64,000 nt of DNA from Rotaria socialis. Its lineage: Eukaryota > Rotifera > Eurotatoria > Philodinida > Philodinidae. Position 1 is the first letter of the stretch; every line of letters begins with the position of its first letter. Of this stretch, positions 13,021-26,431 are shown one piece after another. The notes under the pieces are model-generated. The model was not told where the DNA came from, did no database searches, and saw only the letters and a program-made list of their open reading frames with translations. The stretch is from the NCBI GenBank assembly GCA_905331475.1, contig CAJNYU010000913.1, forward strand, positions 1-64,000, read 5' to 3'. The translations under genes and the position numbers were made by a program.

Positions 13021-15789
13021 ATCTTTTTTTTATTTTTTGCTTCAACCCAAAATAAACATACAACAAACCTTTACAGATACGTGCTTATTTCTTTTAATAC
13101 GTGAATCAATACTTACGTATTCGTTGCATATTCAATTATGATAAGTGAAACATGTAACTCATTTGCATATTGCTGATGGTAATATGTTGCGTGAAACGTA
13201 AATGCAATCCATAGTAAGAATCATTTTTTTAGTACTTCTCATATCATATATAATCTAAAGAGAAAATAATTATGGAATTCTATTTGACGAAATATTTCTT
13301 TTCTTTTCTTTTTGGTTTTGTTTATCACGCACTATTATTGACGCAGGATCATTTTCCATCGTCAAAAGATATTAAAGTAATTCAAGACTCAAAAGAAAAC
13401 AAGACGTCAACTACATGACATCAGTAATCAACTAAATTAACTTTAAGAAAGATTCGAACTATACATGAATATAATTCTTTTCATTTATCGATATTATTTG
13501 TAGAAGTGAAAAAACATTCACAGAGAAGAGAAATCTATATTGATTTAGTCATGAAACTGATAATAAGATGTACGAGATTTACACACGGAAAATGCTTTTG
13601 AAGAACTACAGCAAATAGACTTGCTATCTACATCGCCTGAGCGTCCTGTTTAGAAATTATATTTTTAAAGAATATCAAAAAAAGAAAAAGAAAACTGTCA
13701 ACACATCAAATATAATTCCTAATGAAATGCTACGAAAAACTAAAAATTAATGACATTCATAAAATGTTGTCGTTTGTTTTTTCGTAATAAAAATACTATT
13801 CTATATTGCTGCACTATTTTTCTCGTCTTCAGTTAATATTAGAAGCGCGAAATTTTATTTTTAAAGACCTGACGATAACAATAACGGTTGTTTAAATGAA
13901 AAAGGTGAAGACACGCATCGAATCACATATCAGAAGGTTTTTTCCATCTGGTATTGTAAGGTAAATTTTCGATCAAATAGGGTCGAATCACCATGTCCTA
14001 ACATAGAAAAACTACGCAGCTTCTTAAATATAACAGTAATTAAATGTTAGTATTTCTCCATCGCTCTAAATTGTAGGTACTGAATAAATCAAATTGGCTC
14101 TGAAATTGATATTCGGCCTGCTAAAAAGTTCATATCATGAATGCAATGATCGTACTTTTAAGTTTCTGCTCTGATCGGACTAATGAATTCAAATCTGCCA
14201 TACAGAAAAAATATAAATACTGACTTTTGAAATTTGTTTTTCATGATTAATGATAGAATTGTGAATGAGAGTATATACAGCCAGATTTTGCATAGAGAAA
14301 GACTTTTTACTTTTTCTCACGTAAACCACATGAATATAAAGAATAGTGTTTTTTTTTTGTTTATAAAAGCTCAATGGTTTCAAAGATAAGGAAAGAACTG
14401 AAATTGGAGTATCTCTTTTTACAAAAAAAAACTCTATCAACGATACAATAGAGAATACTCGAATGTAGATGTACTCTCTTTAAAACAAAACTGCGATTAG
14501 AAGCACAGTGAATATAATCGCAAGACAAACAATTTACTAAGAACATCAATAGATATCTTTGATTTCAAAGAGTTATTTCTCTCGAAGTTGAAAGCCTCTT
14601 ATGATTTCTAACCTTGTAATGTACCATATCTATCGGCAAAAACAATCAATTCAACTCAGGAGAAACATCTCTTAAGATTATCTCGGATGTTAGTGTTCTT
14701 AGATTTCTCTGAGATGTGCGTAAAATTTTAAGAATAAAAGATTCTTTCTATCGACTATTTGTTGAATGTAACTCTTAATGTAGATAATTAAATCAAGAAT
14801 AACAAGTTATGTCTAATGCTCCAAATCCAACCATCATCTATAATACTCTAGAGAGTTGCTGGGAATTTTATCAAGAATAGAGAGAAAGAATAAATAATAC
14901 CACGTCTTAATGAAATAATGAGCCAGTTTGATTTAATCGATTGTAGCAGTTGGTGTCATACAGAAATCGAAAATAAATAGATCATTGGATCTAGTCAAAC
15001 AACCACTGATGATGTGCTGACATGCGATAGAGGTCATTGCAATAAATGTTATAGATGTGCAGCAGAAAACACTTGCAGAATGCTGGTCTTAATAATTAAT
15101 TAGTGGCTAATTGAAGTTTTGTCAAACTTCAAAGAAAACTAAAGCGCAAGTGCTGCATTTTGCAACCGACAGTTAATTATTTTTATGAATTAAGCGATGC
15201 AAAAAAAATGTCAGATGGCTAACATTTCTTCATTTTTAATCGAATATAAAAAGCTCTTTTCTCGCACATGCTATATCAAATCTTCATTCGACAGAATGCC
15301 ATATTACACTCGCTTATATTTATAGGATTTTAAAACAATGTCGATGTAATCTTTCTAGGGCGGAAACGACATTCTTCACCGAACCCCTGCTGCTCAACCT
15401 TCTAATATTACTTTTTCCTTTTCATTTAGATTTTATTTTAAATTCTAATTACTCTTTTCAAGGTAGTTTTTAAAACAGAGATGAGTTCGAATACAGAAAC
15501 AAGTCGAACAAAAATTGTTTACTACGATTCCTTTATGGCAATTGAGCCTTGAGAAAGAAAGAGTTTTGATAGATCTACGTAAGATAACGATTTTAATCTG
15601 TTTGTAGAGATTATAAACGACAACATTGAGAAAAAATTCTCAAATCCTCTATAAATAATCTGTTGTTACTATATATCACTTGATATCTTCTTATTGTATT
15701 TCTTGAAAATTACCATGAAAAAAGCCTGAAGCAATGAGTTGCAAAGTATACTGCTATTATGACTTACTGTTTCGTTTATATCAAATATA
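13021..15789. other. Intergenic, mostly featureless
   Basis: AT-rich spacer downstream of the RING-NHL gene with no supported gene. The plus strand at about 15008-15080 could encode a short cysteine cluster (DDVLTCDRGHCNKCYRC), possibly a zinc-finger remnant like the one near 2800, but no complete frame surrounds it. Confidence 0.5.
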
Positions 15790-15903
15790 ATAAATGTGGA
15801 AACTTCGGATTTCATCCGAAAGTTATGTGTACTGCAAAAAGTGCATGGGGTGTATGAGTCATTCTAGAATGCCTGAACACCAAAATTATCATGAGAAACT
15901 AGG

Positions 15904-16316
15904 CAATTTGATTTCTGGATGCAGTTTTTGTGCATTTTGAGACGTTTTTCAAGCGATGTTTCATCAGAAAGCTACGGTTTAGCTCAAAACTAATATCAGA
16001 TTCGGAATCAGCGTTAAAAACTGAGTCGATTTAAATATGTTGTGAATAATTCTGAGAAAGATTTATTTTTTGAAAAAAATTCCCTGTACTCCTCCTCAGG
16101 GGTGGCCTGGTCAAAAATGACAATTTTTTCGATAACTCAACCATTTCTTGAGGGATTCTTCTCATCTTCGAACTCGACCGAGATATTCATGAGATTGAAC
16201 TGTGTGGAAAATTTCATCACGGTCTGACTCTCCTTTCGCAAGTTATCGTGCCTACGGCCGGCCGACCGGACACACTGACCGATTCTAGAGTGTACTCACT
16301 TTTTGAGTACACAAAA
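15904..16316 (+). mobile_element. Interspersed repeat R1, copy 1
   Basis: This segment is nearly identical to the reverse complement of 45500-45904. It ends with a terminal hairpin, TGTACTCA-CTTTT-TGAGTACA at about 16291-16311. A fragment at about 15790-15845 resembles the other end of the longer R1 copies (GGAAAC, TTCGGATTTCATCCGAA, GTTATGTGTACTGC). A 61-codon open frame at 16042-16227 matches the 45-kb copy at all but one position, but is broken or absent in the other copies. It probably does not encode a working protein. The class is unknown; see findings. Confidence 0.7.
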
Positions 16317-16907
16317 AGCAATTTTATTGCATTAATGCTAATCTATATGGTACTTCATACGTGCAATATGTATATATCAATAAATCAGAGGTCACAAGAG
16401 AACATAAATAGATCAACAGTCGGTAACATAGGGACAATGGGAAGTATGGTTTTCTCGTAGCAATGCTATTTGAATCAACACTCTTTTAATCATTACAATC
16501 TATCCTAGTAAATAACAACTGGAAATATACTGTATCAGGTCCAGATACTATCATGACGATAGCGTATGTCAAATTTTTCGAGAACTCGTTTGGATCTCAT
16601 GTTTGAATTTTGGATAATTTATCTAAATCGAATATTTTTCCACTTGATATCATCAAATTCGTTACCTTTAACCATGTGTAATGATTATCATAACTCGTTT
16701 TCTCTCTCAATCGACTTCGATTTAACAGCCAGAACAATAGCAACAGTCTCCACAATAGTCATGTTTTGTGATTTACTAATTTTTCATACCGTTCGCTATC
16801 GTTATTTGATATCTGGTAAACACAATATTACGACCATTTTTTTATTCTGCCGTATGTAGTCGTAATTATATACCTAGTGAACAGCCGTTAGCAAGCGTTC
16901 GTATCAG

Positions 16908-16958
16908 ACACGTGCACAGGACAAGACTTTTTGTGTCCTGGCGGGCGACAGGACAATA
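16908..16958. repeat. Partial copy of the hAT-like element end
   Basis: The sequence ACACGTGCACAGGACAAGAC followed by GTCCTGGCGGGCGACAGGACA copies the left part of the element at 17114-17286. Only one end is present. Confidence 0.45.
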
Positions 16959-17113
16959 CGTTAAAGCCGTATCCCGGTTAGTGTTACTCATTTCTTCTGG
17001 TTTTGCTAGTGACTGAAGACTAATTATGAGCCCGAACGCTAGCTATTGTTGATCAAAATAAACATTACTATTAGTAATTTTAGAAATAATCTATTTGATA
17101 TCATTTTCAAATT

Positions 17114-17286
17114 CAGAGACGTGCGCAGGACAAGATTTTTTGTCCTGTCCTTACCTGTCCTGCTGGCTATTTTGGTCCTGGCGGGCGTCAGGGCAGGGAA
17201 AAAATTGAAATCTCATCCTGTCCTCCAGGACAGGGCAGGACAGGACACCAGGACAGCAGGACCGCCCTGTCCTGTGCACGTCTCTG
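17114..17286. mobile_element. hAT-like non-autonomous element (173 bp)
   Basis: The inverted ends are CAGAGACGTGCGCAGGACA and, on the other strand, CAGAGACGTGCACAGGACA. They fit the CAGNGNCGT style of hAT termini. The interior is dense in AGGACAGG/CCTGTCCT repeats that can pair with each other. Flanks TTCAAATT and TTCGTATA could be a decayed 8-bp target duplication, but only 5 of 8 positions agree. No transposase is encoded. Confidence 0.55.
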
Positions 17287-17698
17287 GTTCGTATATGCGT
17301 AAAGCCTCTGGCAATAATGACATCAGCATGGCTTATTGCTGAGTGCGAGTCGTTCATGATATGAAAAATGTATCCTTGTACTTTCAATAGATAGTATTTA
17401 TTTTAAAACAACAGCAATAAATAGAACAACATAAAATAATTTCTGTTCGATCACAACAATAAATGAAGGACATTTGCACAAATGTGACAGAATGATTTCA
17501 TCGATGCAAAGCATTACCAAAATAAATAGACATTAATAAATATGTTTCACAATATGTAGATGACTAGAATTTCTAACTAAACCAAAGCGAAAAGTCAAAA
17601 AAGAACCGATAACAGTATACTGACAACAAGAGAACGAAAACAAAAGTTTATCGTTAATATAAGGTAGACTCAATATTCACTGTATTATAAGCATTCTT

Positions 17699-20600
17699 TC
17701 ATTTGTTATCAATTAATTTTTGTAGTTCGAGTAAAAGTTCACGTGCTATACGCAAAATTTCTTGAGCATCATGTCGTTCGGCCATTTCTATAGAAAACGA
17801 AAATTTGAAAAAATCAAAAACGTCAAGTATATATTATTCAAGTACACGCGAGCATATATGCAGACTTCTAGAAACTGAAATAATGCTGTATCCATTATCA
17901 AGTTTCACTACCATTTACTAGAAGGTGAAACCATCTATTAATGTGATAATAGTAAACAGTAGAAACCCTGATAATGTATACGTCATCAAATAGAAAACGG
18001 CTAGATGCATTTCGTATTGTGTAGTCGAAACCCTAGATTTGACTTTGATAAAAGAAAATCTAACCATTAAAAAATTTGATAATATCTGTAAAATTCATTC
18101 GATTGTCTAAGATTATATCTCGATAATATTTCATCATCGCCAGTGCAATAAATAGAACAAATCGTTTTGAAACTATTCGTTCGGCGGCAGCAATGATTTC
18201 CCATACAAGAAATATATCGTCATAATTGAATTCTAAAAACAAAATCAGTCAATGTACAATCTTGAGCAAAACGAGTATCTATCTACCTCGTTTTAAATCA
18301 AGTAAAAACCAACGATAACAAAAATAAAAATGAGTAAAATCTCCCGTTTGATGTATATGTTCGTAGAGTTCAGAATCAAGAATTTGTAATAATGAACGCA
18401 TATGACCAAAATTTTCATCCATACCAGTCCCATGAGGAAAATTTGGTATTAGACGTTTCATTAAATTACAAAAACAGCTATATGTTATTATTTCTGCAAA
18501 AATAGAAAACAACACAGAAAAAATTATAATATTACAGTAAATTAATAATAACCTTCATCATAAATAACCAACAATGGTGCCACAATATCACACATGCCTT
18601 GAATATAGCCAACTGTCAAATTATCCCATACATACCTATGAAGAAAAAAAACAATTTGCGTGAATTGATAATAATTAACTATTATTTATTTTGTATCTCT
18701 CGCATTTATTGTTAAATTAAAATTTTCAATCACCAGGCAAGCGCACTGAAACTTTGATAGAGAGTGTTGCTGAAAAAGGAAAGTGCAACATTTATATCTC
18801 AAACAAATTGCATACTTATTAATTTAACTCTTTATCGTGCAAAAGAGTATCAGAAGCCCAACTTTTAAGATAGTTTTATCAATAGTGTGTTATTCGACCT
18901 CAAATATCAATACAGCAATCTAAATCAACGAATTTTCATCTCTTCATGTATGGTCACTTGATTCGCCTTCATCATTGAGAAACATTTCTTGTTAATTTCT
19001 GTTAGGTTTTTTCTTGAATTACACGAGAAACGAGAAAGCACGACTTAATGATGATTCCGTAGCTCTCTAATGATACGCTAGAAGTCAAAGTATTTCTATA
19101 TTAAGAAACAATTTTTTACCATCGAGACTCACCATCTTTGTCATGGCTCCTGCTTAACCGTTTTACAACGACAAAATATTTGTTTTCGCTACAATTCTAT
19201 GCTTAGATATAATTCGATAATTTTAGCAGGCAGTGGCTACTAATAGTTTCTTTAACGAATGGTTCGTACAAAAGACTCACTTTTTCAAAACTTTCGCGTT
19301 TTAAAACTTTTAGGACAAACAAATCAAGATCGATCGAAGCTGATATCGGTAGAGCTTTTGATTCGCTATATTTTTTGATCCAACTGAACTCATCTACCTT
19401 AAAATAATTTAGAAATACATACTGTTGAAGTACAAAAAATATTATAAGAACGTTATTAGAGGTTTAGGAAAATTTTCTCCTTCTGAAATTCGTTCACAAA
19501 GAATATATCCGCTACAAAATATGTAGTTCAGACTAGCATCTCTCTCAGCAAACAAAGTTAGATTCATTCAGAAGTTGACAATACGATTATTTGAAGTTAT
19601 TTTTCAAAATCATCGAATTTGCAGGATTTTTGTACCAAAAATTGAAAATTGAAAAGAAAACCTTTTTTTAAATCAATATTTACATCATTAAACTCAATAA
19701 AAAAAACTGTTTTTTTATTGCATTCAAATCAGATGTTTTTTTTTAATTTTTTGCTCTTTTTCAGAATAACAACTTTAAGTATTTATAGAATTCTACAATA
19801 AATCTTTAGCGTGCATACAAATGCACTATTCTCAAATAAAGCTGTAGTTGAACATGACTGTTTTTATCCAGCCAATTTCCTCGTTAGTAAATGACATGTG
19901 ACAGTCATCCTACAATCTAATTAACTTATAAAAGAAAGAATGTCCAAATTTAAAGGAAAGTCTTTTATTGGTTTTAGTTTTTATAGAGACTTACGTGCAC
20001 AGAATGTTACGTAATTTTTTTAAATTAGTCAAATTCATAAAATAAGGATAATTTCTATCACATCTAACCACATCTTTATCAATTCGATGTAAATTAGCTG
20101 AAAACGAATTGATAATTTCTTGTGTAAATGAGCCATAATTAATCGGTGCAGATAAACCATCTACAATGAAAGTTAAATATGCGGTATAAAATTTAATTTA
20201 TCTATAAGTTTTACTGGATTGTTCATCATTTAAAATTTCTACAGCATCCATATAAACGTCAGTTGTCGATACTGTACTTGATGGTGGCGATATTTCATCT
20301 TTTTTCTCGTCGTTTTGTGGTTCAGTTATCATGATTTCATTGCTATCGTCTATTGTTTTAAAATACAGATTAGTTTCGTCATCATCATCATCATCGATAC
20401 GTATATTTGTTTCAATAATATTATAAGGTGACGAACGATCAATCACCGACTCAGTATGTGTACGAGCAATAAGTACAGATTGATGTGCTGGTATAGGTAA
20501 TTGATTTAGGTGGTCGTGCGTTTCAATTGTTACAGTATGTATTGGACATTCCTGAAAAGAAGAAAAATTACAAATAAAAATGTTTTCTTGTTGATTTTAC

Positions 20601-23600
20601 TTCATAAAAAACATCATTTGAAATATTTGAATCTTTTCGTTGGAAAGTATGAGAAACTGTTAATGAATTTTTAGCAATATTTTTCGATGATGATGGGAGT
20701 GCTTCATTGGAGTTTTGACTTGTCTCTTTGTCTATTGTTGAAATTTTACAACAACTTGAACGTTGATTGTTAAGTTTATTAACTATTTCTTCAGCACTTT
20801 GCCATTCAGTTGTTAATTTATGATAACGATCAGTTACTACGTGATCGTGTTCTGTTCGTTCGTCACTCGTTGATTCAAATGAATAATGTGAAAAAAGAAA
20901 TGGCCAAACCTTAAAAATAAATTATAAAGTAATCAAAAAAACCTTAAATTTGCTCTAACTTGTTTTCGAATCGATGGATCACAACCGCCAGAATAAATTC
21001 TTTGATGTATTTCTTTCTTATCAACAGGTAAATGCTCTTTTTGCTTATCAACAAACAATTGAGTCCATGCTTCAATTGTGAAAGAAAATTTTTTATCTAA
21101 TTTGTCATTCATTCCAATTGACATCGGATAGACAAGAGATGCTAAATGCGTACGAACAGTTTTCAAATGACGACAATATGCTAGCCAACCATAAAATGCA
21201 CGTGATAGTATTTGACGACGCATTGTATCACATAACGATGCCATTAATGTTCTAAACATAAATTATCAATGTAACAAATAACTAGAAAAAGTATATTGAA
21301 CTATGTTATGAAGAGTTTCGTGAATTTTGGATCTGCAGTTTTTTTCCATAGATACGTCAAATGATCTCTGAAAGAATGTAGCTATGATTGAATTTATATA
21401 TTGGTCAAACTCAATTGCATACTACTTCAGTGAATAGCTAAAAATTGCTCTATCTCAAGATTAGACCCTCTTGGTCGCGAACTTTGTTAAGATTTTTTGT
21501 AGCCGTGTCGAGTTCTCTTCGTGCTCCTAATGAGATTTTAGTCTATAGATTATGAACGAAATAGCTTTGTATTGAAATTAAAACATTTGGTTTCTTAGAC
21601 TGCTGCCTTCAAATATATACTACGTATGTCATAATGTAGAATACATGTTGGTGTGACATATTCGAAACGCACGATCTCAATATAGTATTTATCATGCCTA
21701 TTAATACTTATTTGGAATTGGATCATTAATGAAGCTTGAATTAGTAAAACGGATTCTACTATTTCGAAACAACGCAAATTCAATGCGTTTTTAGTGTGTA
21801 CTTCAAAAATACCTAATTGATAAATTGATATGTCATGAATTTCAATATATTGTATGGAATTAATTACATGTGCTCACATTCCTCAAAATAAAAACAGCAA
21901 ATCAATAATTAAACTAAATAGGCTTATATGGATTTTCTTTTCATTCAGATCCGATTACCTAAACTATCGTTTCTGTATTACAATTACTGATCGTTGGCAT
22001 TACAGAAAAAGTTTTCAAATATTAGTATACTTTTATTTTACCTAACTGAAGCACTCTTAGGTAAATCAATCGTTGTTGTAACATTAATAGGTGGATTCAC
22101 AATTGTTACATTGGTCGGCGAAGCTGGTAATGACATACTACTACATTGGTTCTGCGCTCGTGGTGACAACGATGATTGAGAACTACCTCTTAATGATGGC
22201 CACTGCCATCGACTTGGTTTAGTACTAGTCAATGGTTCTGCTAAATAATCAAAAGGTAAAAAAAATCATTCAATAACAATTGTTGATCATATAGAAATAA
22301 ATACACTATAATTACAGCAACGAAAGCAGACATGTATAGAAAATGCTAGACAATATGTAAATAACTAACGAGTATCAAAGAAGATAATTCGAAAAACATA
22401 ATCGCCATTTGGTGAGCTCGTATCATCATCTGCTATATCTAGATGTGTTTGTGTATTAGTACTCTCATCACTTGTACTTATTGTCATGGATTGTCGGTCG
22501 GTTCGATGATGTAATTTTGGAAAAACGATTCCTAGAAAATTCTTATTCAATATATTTCAAATTAACAAAATATAATTATGATGAATTTCAAAATCAGAGT
22601 AACTATGACATAGACAATACATCATTTATATATGGGATATCAATATTGTAAAGATTAGATCTTCATCATATTTTGAAATTCTTTCAAGTAGATTCGAACC
22701 ATGTAACTATATATATTTAACAATTCGACTAACCTTGTTCTTTTTCGAAACATAAGGGTGGATCAAGTTGACCATGTGGTGCTAAACCATTTTCCAAACA
22801 AGATAAAAATGCTAGCAAATGTCCCCCTTTATCTTTGATATGCAATGGAGGATATTGCACGCCATCACAACCGACAAGAACAATACGATCACCGTCAACT
22901 TTAAGATGAAAAGAAAACAATGAAAGATACTTCAAGTAAAACATTTTTTGTTCTTCGTCATACCATGTTGATGACAATGAAGATAAACAATAGTAGACAT
23001 CTTCACTGATATAGCATAATCCCATAGAATACTAATGAGATTTTAATTTATGAAAAAAATATATACTGAAAAAGAAAAATTTCAAACCCCGATTGCTTTG
23101 GAGATTCAGTTGTATTTTGATTATCAAATGAATTTGTATCTGGTGAATTACTTTTATTTCCACTATTACTACAACCATTCATTAGTTGATTTGGTGTCCA
23201 TTTTAAGAACAAACCATTTTGATTAAGATGTAAAGATAAATAACCAGGAATTGGATCATTACCCGGAACCTAGCAATAACAGAAATACGCAAAATATTCT
23301 CAGGATATTTTTATCATCATCTTCAAAGGAAACTTGCTTGAGATAATTGAAATGAGGAATAATAATCTAGATCATTTCAATATTTGATCTAGCTTTTTAC
23401 TGTTGAATAATCATTTAAATCTCGTATTCTTCTATGCTATTCGTTAGAGAATTAACAGACCTAATTTTATTAGAAAGTATTCGGTTGTAATTAACGATAA
23501 TTATACTTAATTACTTTTAATTTATAGTTGCAGAGGTAACTAGTTTAGTAAATTTTACAATTATACTGTGTCACTATTTCAGTATAATTGAAGCCTGCCA

Positions 23601-26431
23601 AGTTTTTGCATAACATGAATGTCAGTGCATTTCGCAGAGCAAACATGATAGTTTCTAACGTGATCAAGCTGTTTTCTATCTCGCGCACCATTCGATTAGT
23701 ATGACGATTTTATTATTTATGACTTAAGTGACATTTTCAATATCTTTCTTGTTTTTCTTCGATGCCATGATCTATAAAACTAAAATGGTCATTTTGACCG
23801 AAGTATAAATTGTAGATACGATAGTTTGAACTCAATCAAAACAACTCAATCTAGTGTAAAATAAAAACGTTGAATCTCCATTTTGAAAATAATTATCTAC
23901 AGTTATCAGCACTTTTTCTAATGGTATACTCTCAAAGTTAAATGTTTAAGCAAACTTTTTTCTACAAGTATCAATTAAGTTATAGACAAAAGATTCAAAG
24001 AGTACTCAACATTGACAAATAACCTATTTTATTCCACATCGAATAATATATCAATGTTATTTTTTATTATTCTTGAATAGAAAAAAAATATTAAATATTC
24101 AATTTCCATAGAATTTTATTTCTTTTGTAATTGTAGGTCTGGACAGATTTTATTTCTCACCATTTATCAACTGAATGCTTTAAATTAATTATACAAAATT
24201 AGTAGGCATCCTTTTCTTTTCTTCTCTAGATATTAAATCCTACGTGATATGAAGACGCATGAATTCTTTGTTGATGACACTATGAACTCAACTAAATAGA
24301 TTTCTCAATAATAAATATAATTTTTCTTTTTCCTAATTTAATTTCTTCAACAAATGAGCATATTCACGAATGAATAGACTTCTTTTTCTTTTCTAGAAAG
24401 TTAGACATGAGATCTTCTCCTTCTGAAATGTAACATGTTTTAATGCACAACTAAGAGCCAATCAAAAGCATTAGCCTCTCTAGGTTGAAATCTCATTTCC
24501 TATAGGCATATATATATATACGTATATAAATAGAGAATCACAAGTCCAGAATGACCTTCGAAAAATGTGAGTTTTCTAATTGAACATAGCAATTTCCATA
24601 TATTACATTCTGGTGGTGTATTGATGTATATTCAAAATTGAGTGAAACATTCAGATTGCTCTAGTCTTTTTTTACCATCCAACAACAACAACAACCAGAG
24701 AAAGAATATATTATCTTTTAACCCCTATGAATATGCAGTACCCATATAGAAAACATAAAACAAATAAAATCTCCTAAGAATTTTAAGTATCAAATAATGA
24801 GTCGGGGGATTTTGTTAAATTGCATCAGGGAGTTAGTAAGCAGAAGAACAGCAAACAATGAAGATTTCTCTAGATTGACGGATCACTCTACTATTTTACC
24901 GGTTGCGCGAAAACATTATTTTTTCCATAAATTAATTGTGATCGTGCATTTTGATGAAGCGATTCAACATAGTCTTTGGCTGGATTCGTTGACAATGATT
25001 GGGATTGATCAGTTCGTTGACAATCTTCGCTTGATGAACTCGCATGACGTTTAGCCTGTGTATAGATTTACATCGGATGTATTTTGTTTTTGTCAATTTA
25101 AGTGTATCTTACGTTCACTTGTAGTCTTGGTCGAAATTTGGGCGATTGAGAAGTATTCACTGGAATCATCATTCCTGATGAATTATTTGTCGATATTCGA
25201 TTAGCACTATGCATACGATGCCGTTGTACAAGTTCATTAGCATTAGAATCAGTCCAAAGATGATCTGATATTTGTAATCGAGTGAATTCAATTGCACATG
25301 GACCAACTGTTAAAAAATATAATTCGATTAAAAATGACATGAATATAATTCAGTTTACCAAGCAACGAAGCAAAAATTGGACCTTGAACAGAATTTGAAA
25401 TAAGTGCATAGCGTTCATAATATTTTCTACAACATAGCAGAGTAAAAAAGAAAAAAAATAGTCGATAACTTCTATATACTTACGAACTACTATAAACGAT
25501 ATATTCCACAATTTTGCAAAGTGACCGATGTACAAGTGCCGTACGAATCCATAAATAACGATTGTACATCGCCGATCGGATGGAGCGGCGTCGATTTTCT
25601 TCATTGTTCGATAATTTCCTTTAATAAAACGAAAAAGATTTATTTATTTTTTTTTGAATATAAATTTAAAAGAAAAATCTTTAGCCATGTAAACTACTCA
25701 AAACATATTGTGATCGGATCTTGCAATCGTTTAGAATAGTTGTTTCGTTGTCAAAATAACGATAAATGAAAATCGAAAAGATTGTTATCTTAAAATTTTA
25801 ACTCGATAATATCAGCTTCTATTTATATCGATTTTAAAAACAAAAATTTAACTATTCTACAATTCTTTACTGAAGAAGTATTCCATTGTTTATCAATTAA
25901 ATTCTTTGGTCATAGATATTCCATCGTACCTAGAAAAACTGAATATATTCGTTGATTCTATACAACGGCGACTGTCATTATCAACAATTTTCAGAACTTC
26001 GGCAGCAGATGGACAGGTTTTGGCAATTTTTTGTAACAGTGCCGTCGTTGTACTTGTCTTAAATAATCCTACGGAACGTCGTTTAAGACCATGTAGAAGA
26101 CATGCTTCAACAGCACCTAAAAAAATAAGCACCATCAATGAAATGAAATATGACTTGAATATGCTATTACCCGATAGTGTTATTACACTACAATTTTCTT
26201 CATGAACACATTTTTTCATCACTGCTTCTTCCATAATTTGTTTAACCTAATAACAACATTTTTTTTTTTATTTAAAAATAAATTAAAACCAAAATTTACT
26301 TCTCGTTTAACGGTCCATAATAACTTTTGACGGAGTTGTTCTTGTTCTAGAAAGTAAAAAAGTTACTTTCAAGATAGGTTATTAAGAACTGTACCGTCAA
26401 TACTGCTGTTTGTTTCATTTGGTTCGGTCAT
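17699..26431 (-). CDS. SGSM: Small G protein signalling modulator, RUN-TBC Rab GAP (SGSM1/2 type)
   Basis: Twenty-one exons close exactly to 1108 residues: 26395-26431, 26300-26346, 26171-26246, 25930-26116, 25484-25618, 25359-25426, 25113-25306, 24900-25055, 23088-23269, 22964-23031, 22734-22898, 22370-22531, 22042-22240, 20960-21251, 20601-20909, 20215-20551, 19995-20160, 18553-18635, 18287-18493, 18065-18232 and 17699-17787. The N terminus is a RUN domain ([36 protein letters not shown]). A conserved linker ([20 protein letters not shown]), the PH-like Rab-binding module ([38 protein letters not shown]) and [14 protein letters not shown] follow. The TBC domain includes [31 protein letters not shown] and [19 protein letters not shown]. 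The GAP catalytic residues are the Arg of the RxDxxR-like [10 protein letters not shown] and the Gln of YIQG, both present. The family acts on Rab (and Rap) GTPases in membrane traffic. A low-complexity acidic insert (DDDDDDE) sits between the halves of the TBC domain, as in animal SGSMs. Confidence 0.95.

Noticed and set aside
16042-16227. 61-codon frame in R1 as a gene
   Set aside because: Near-perfect match to the 45-kb copy is explained by recent repeat copying; the frame is lost in the other R1 copies.
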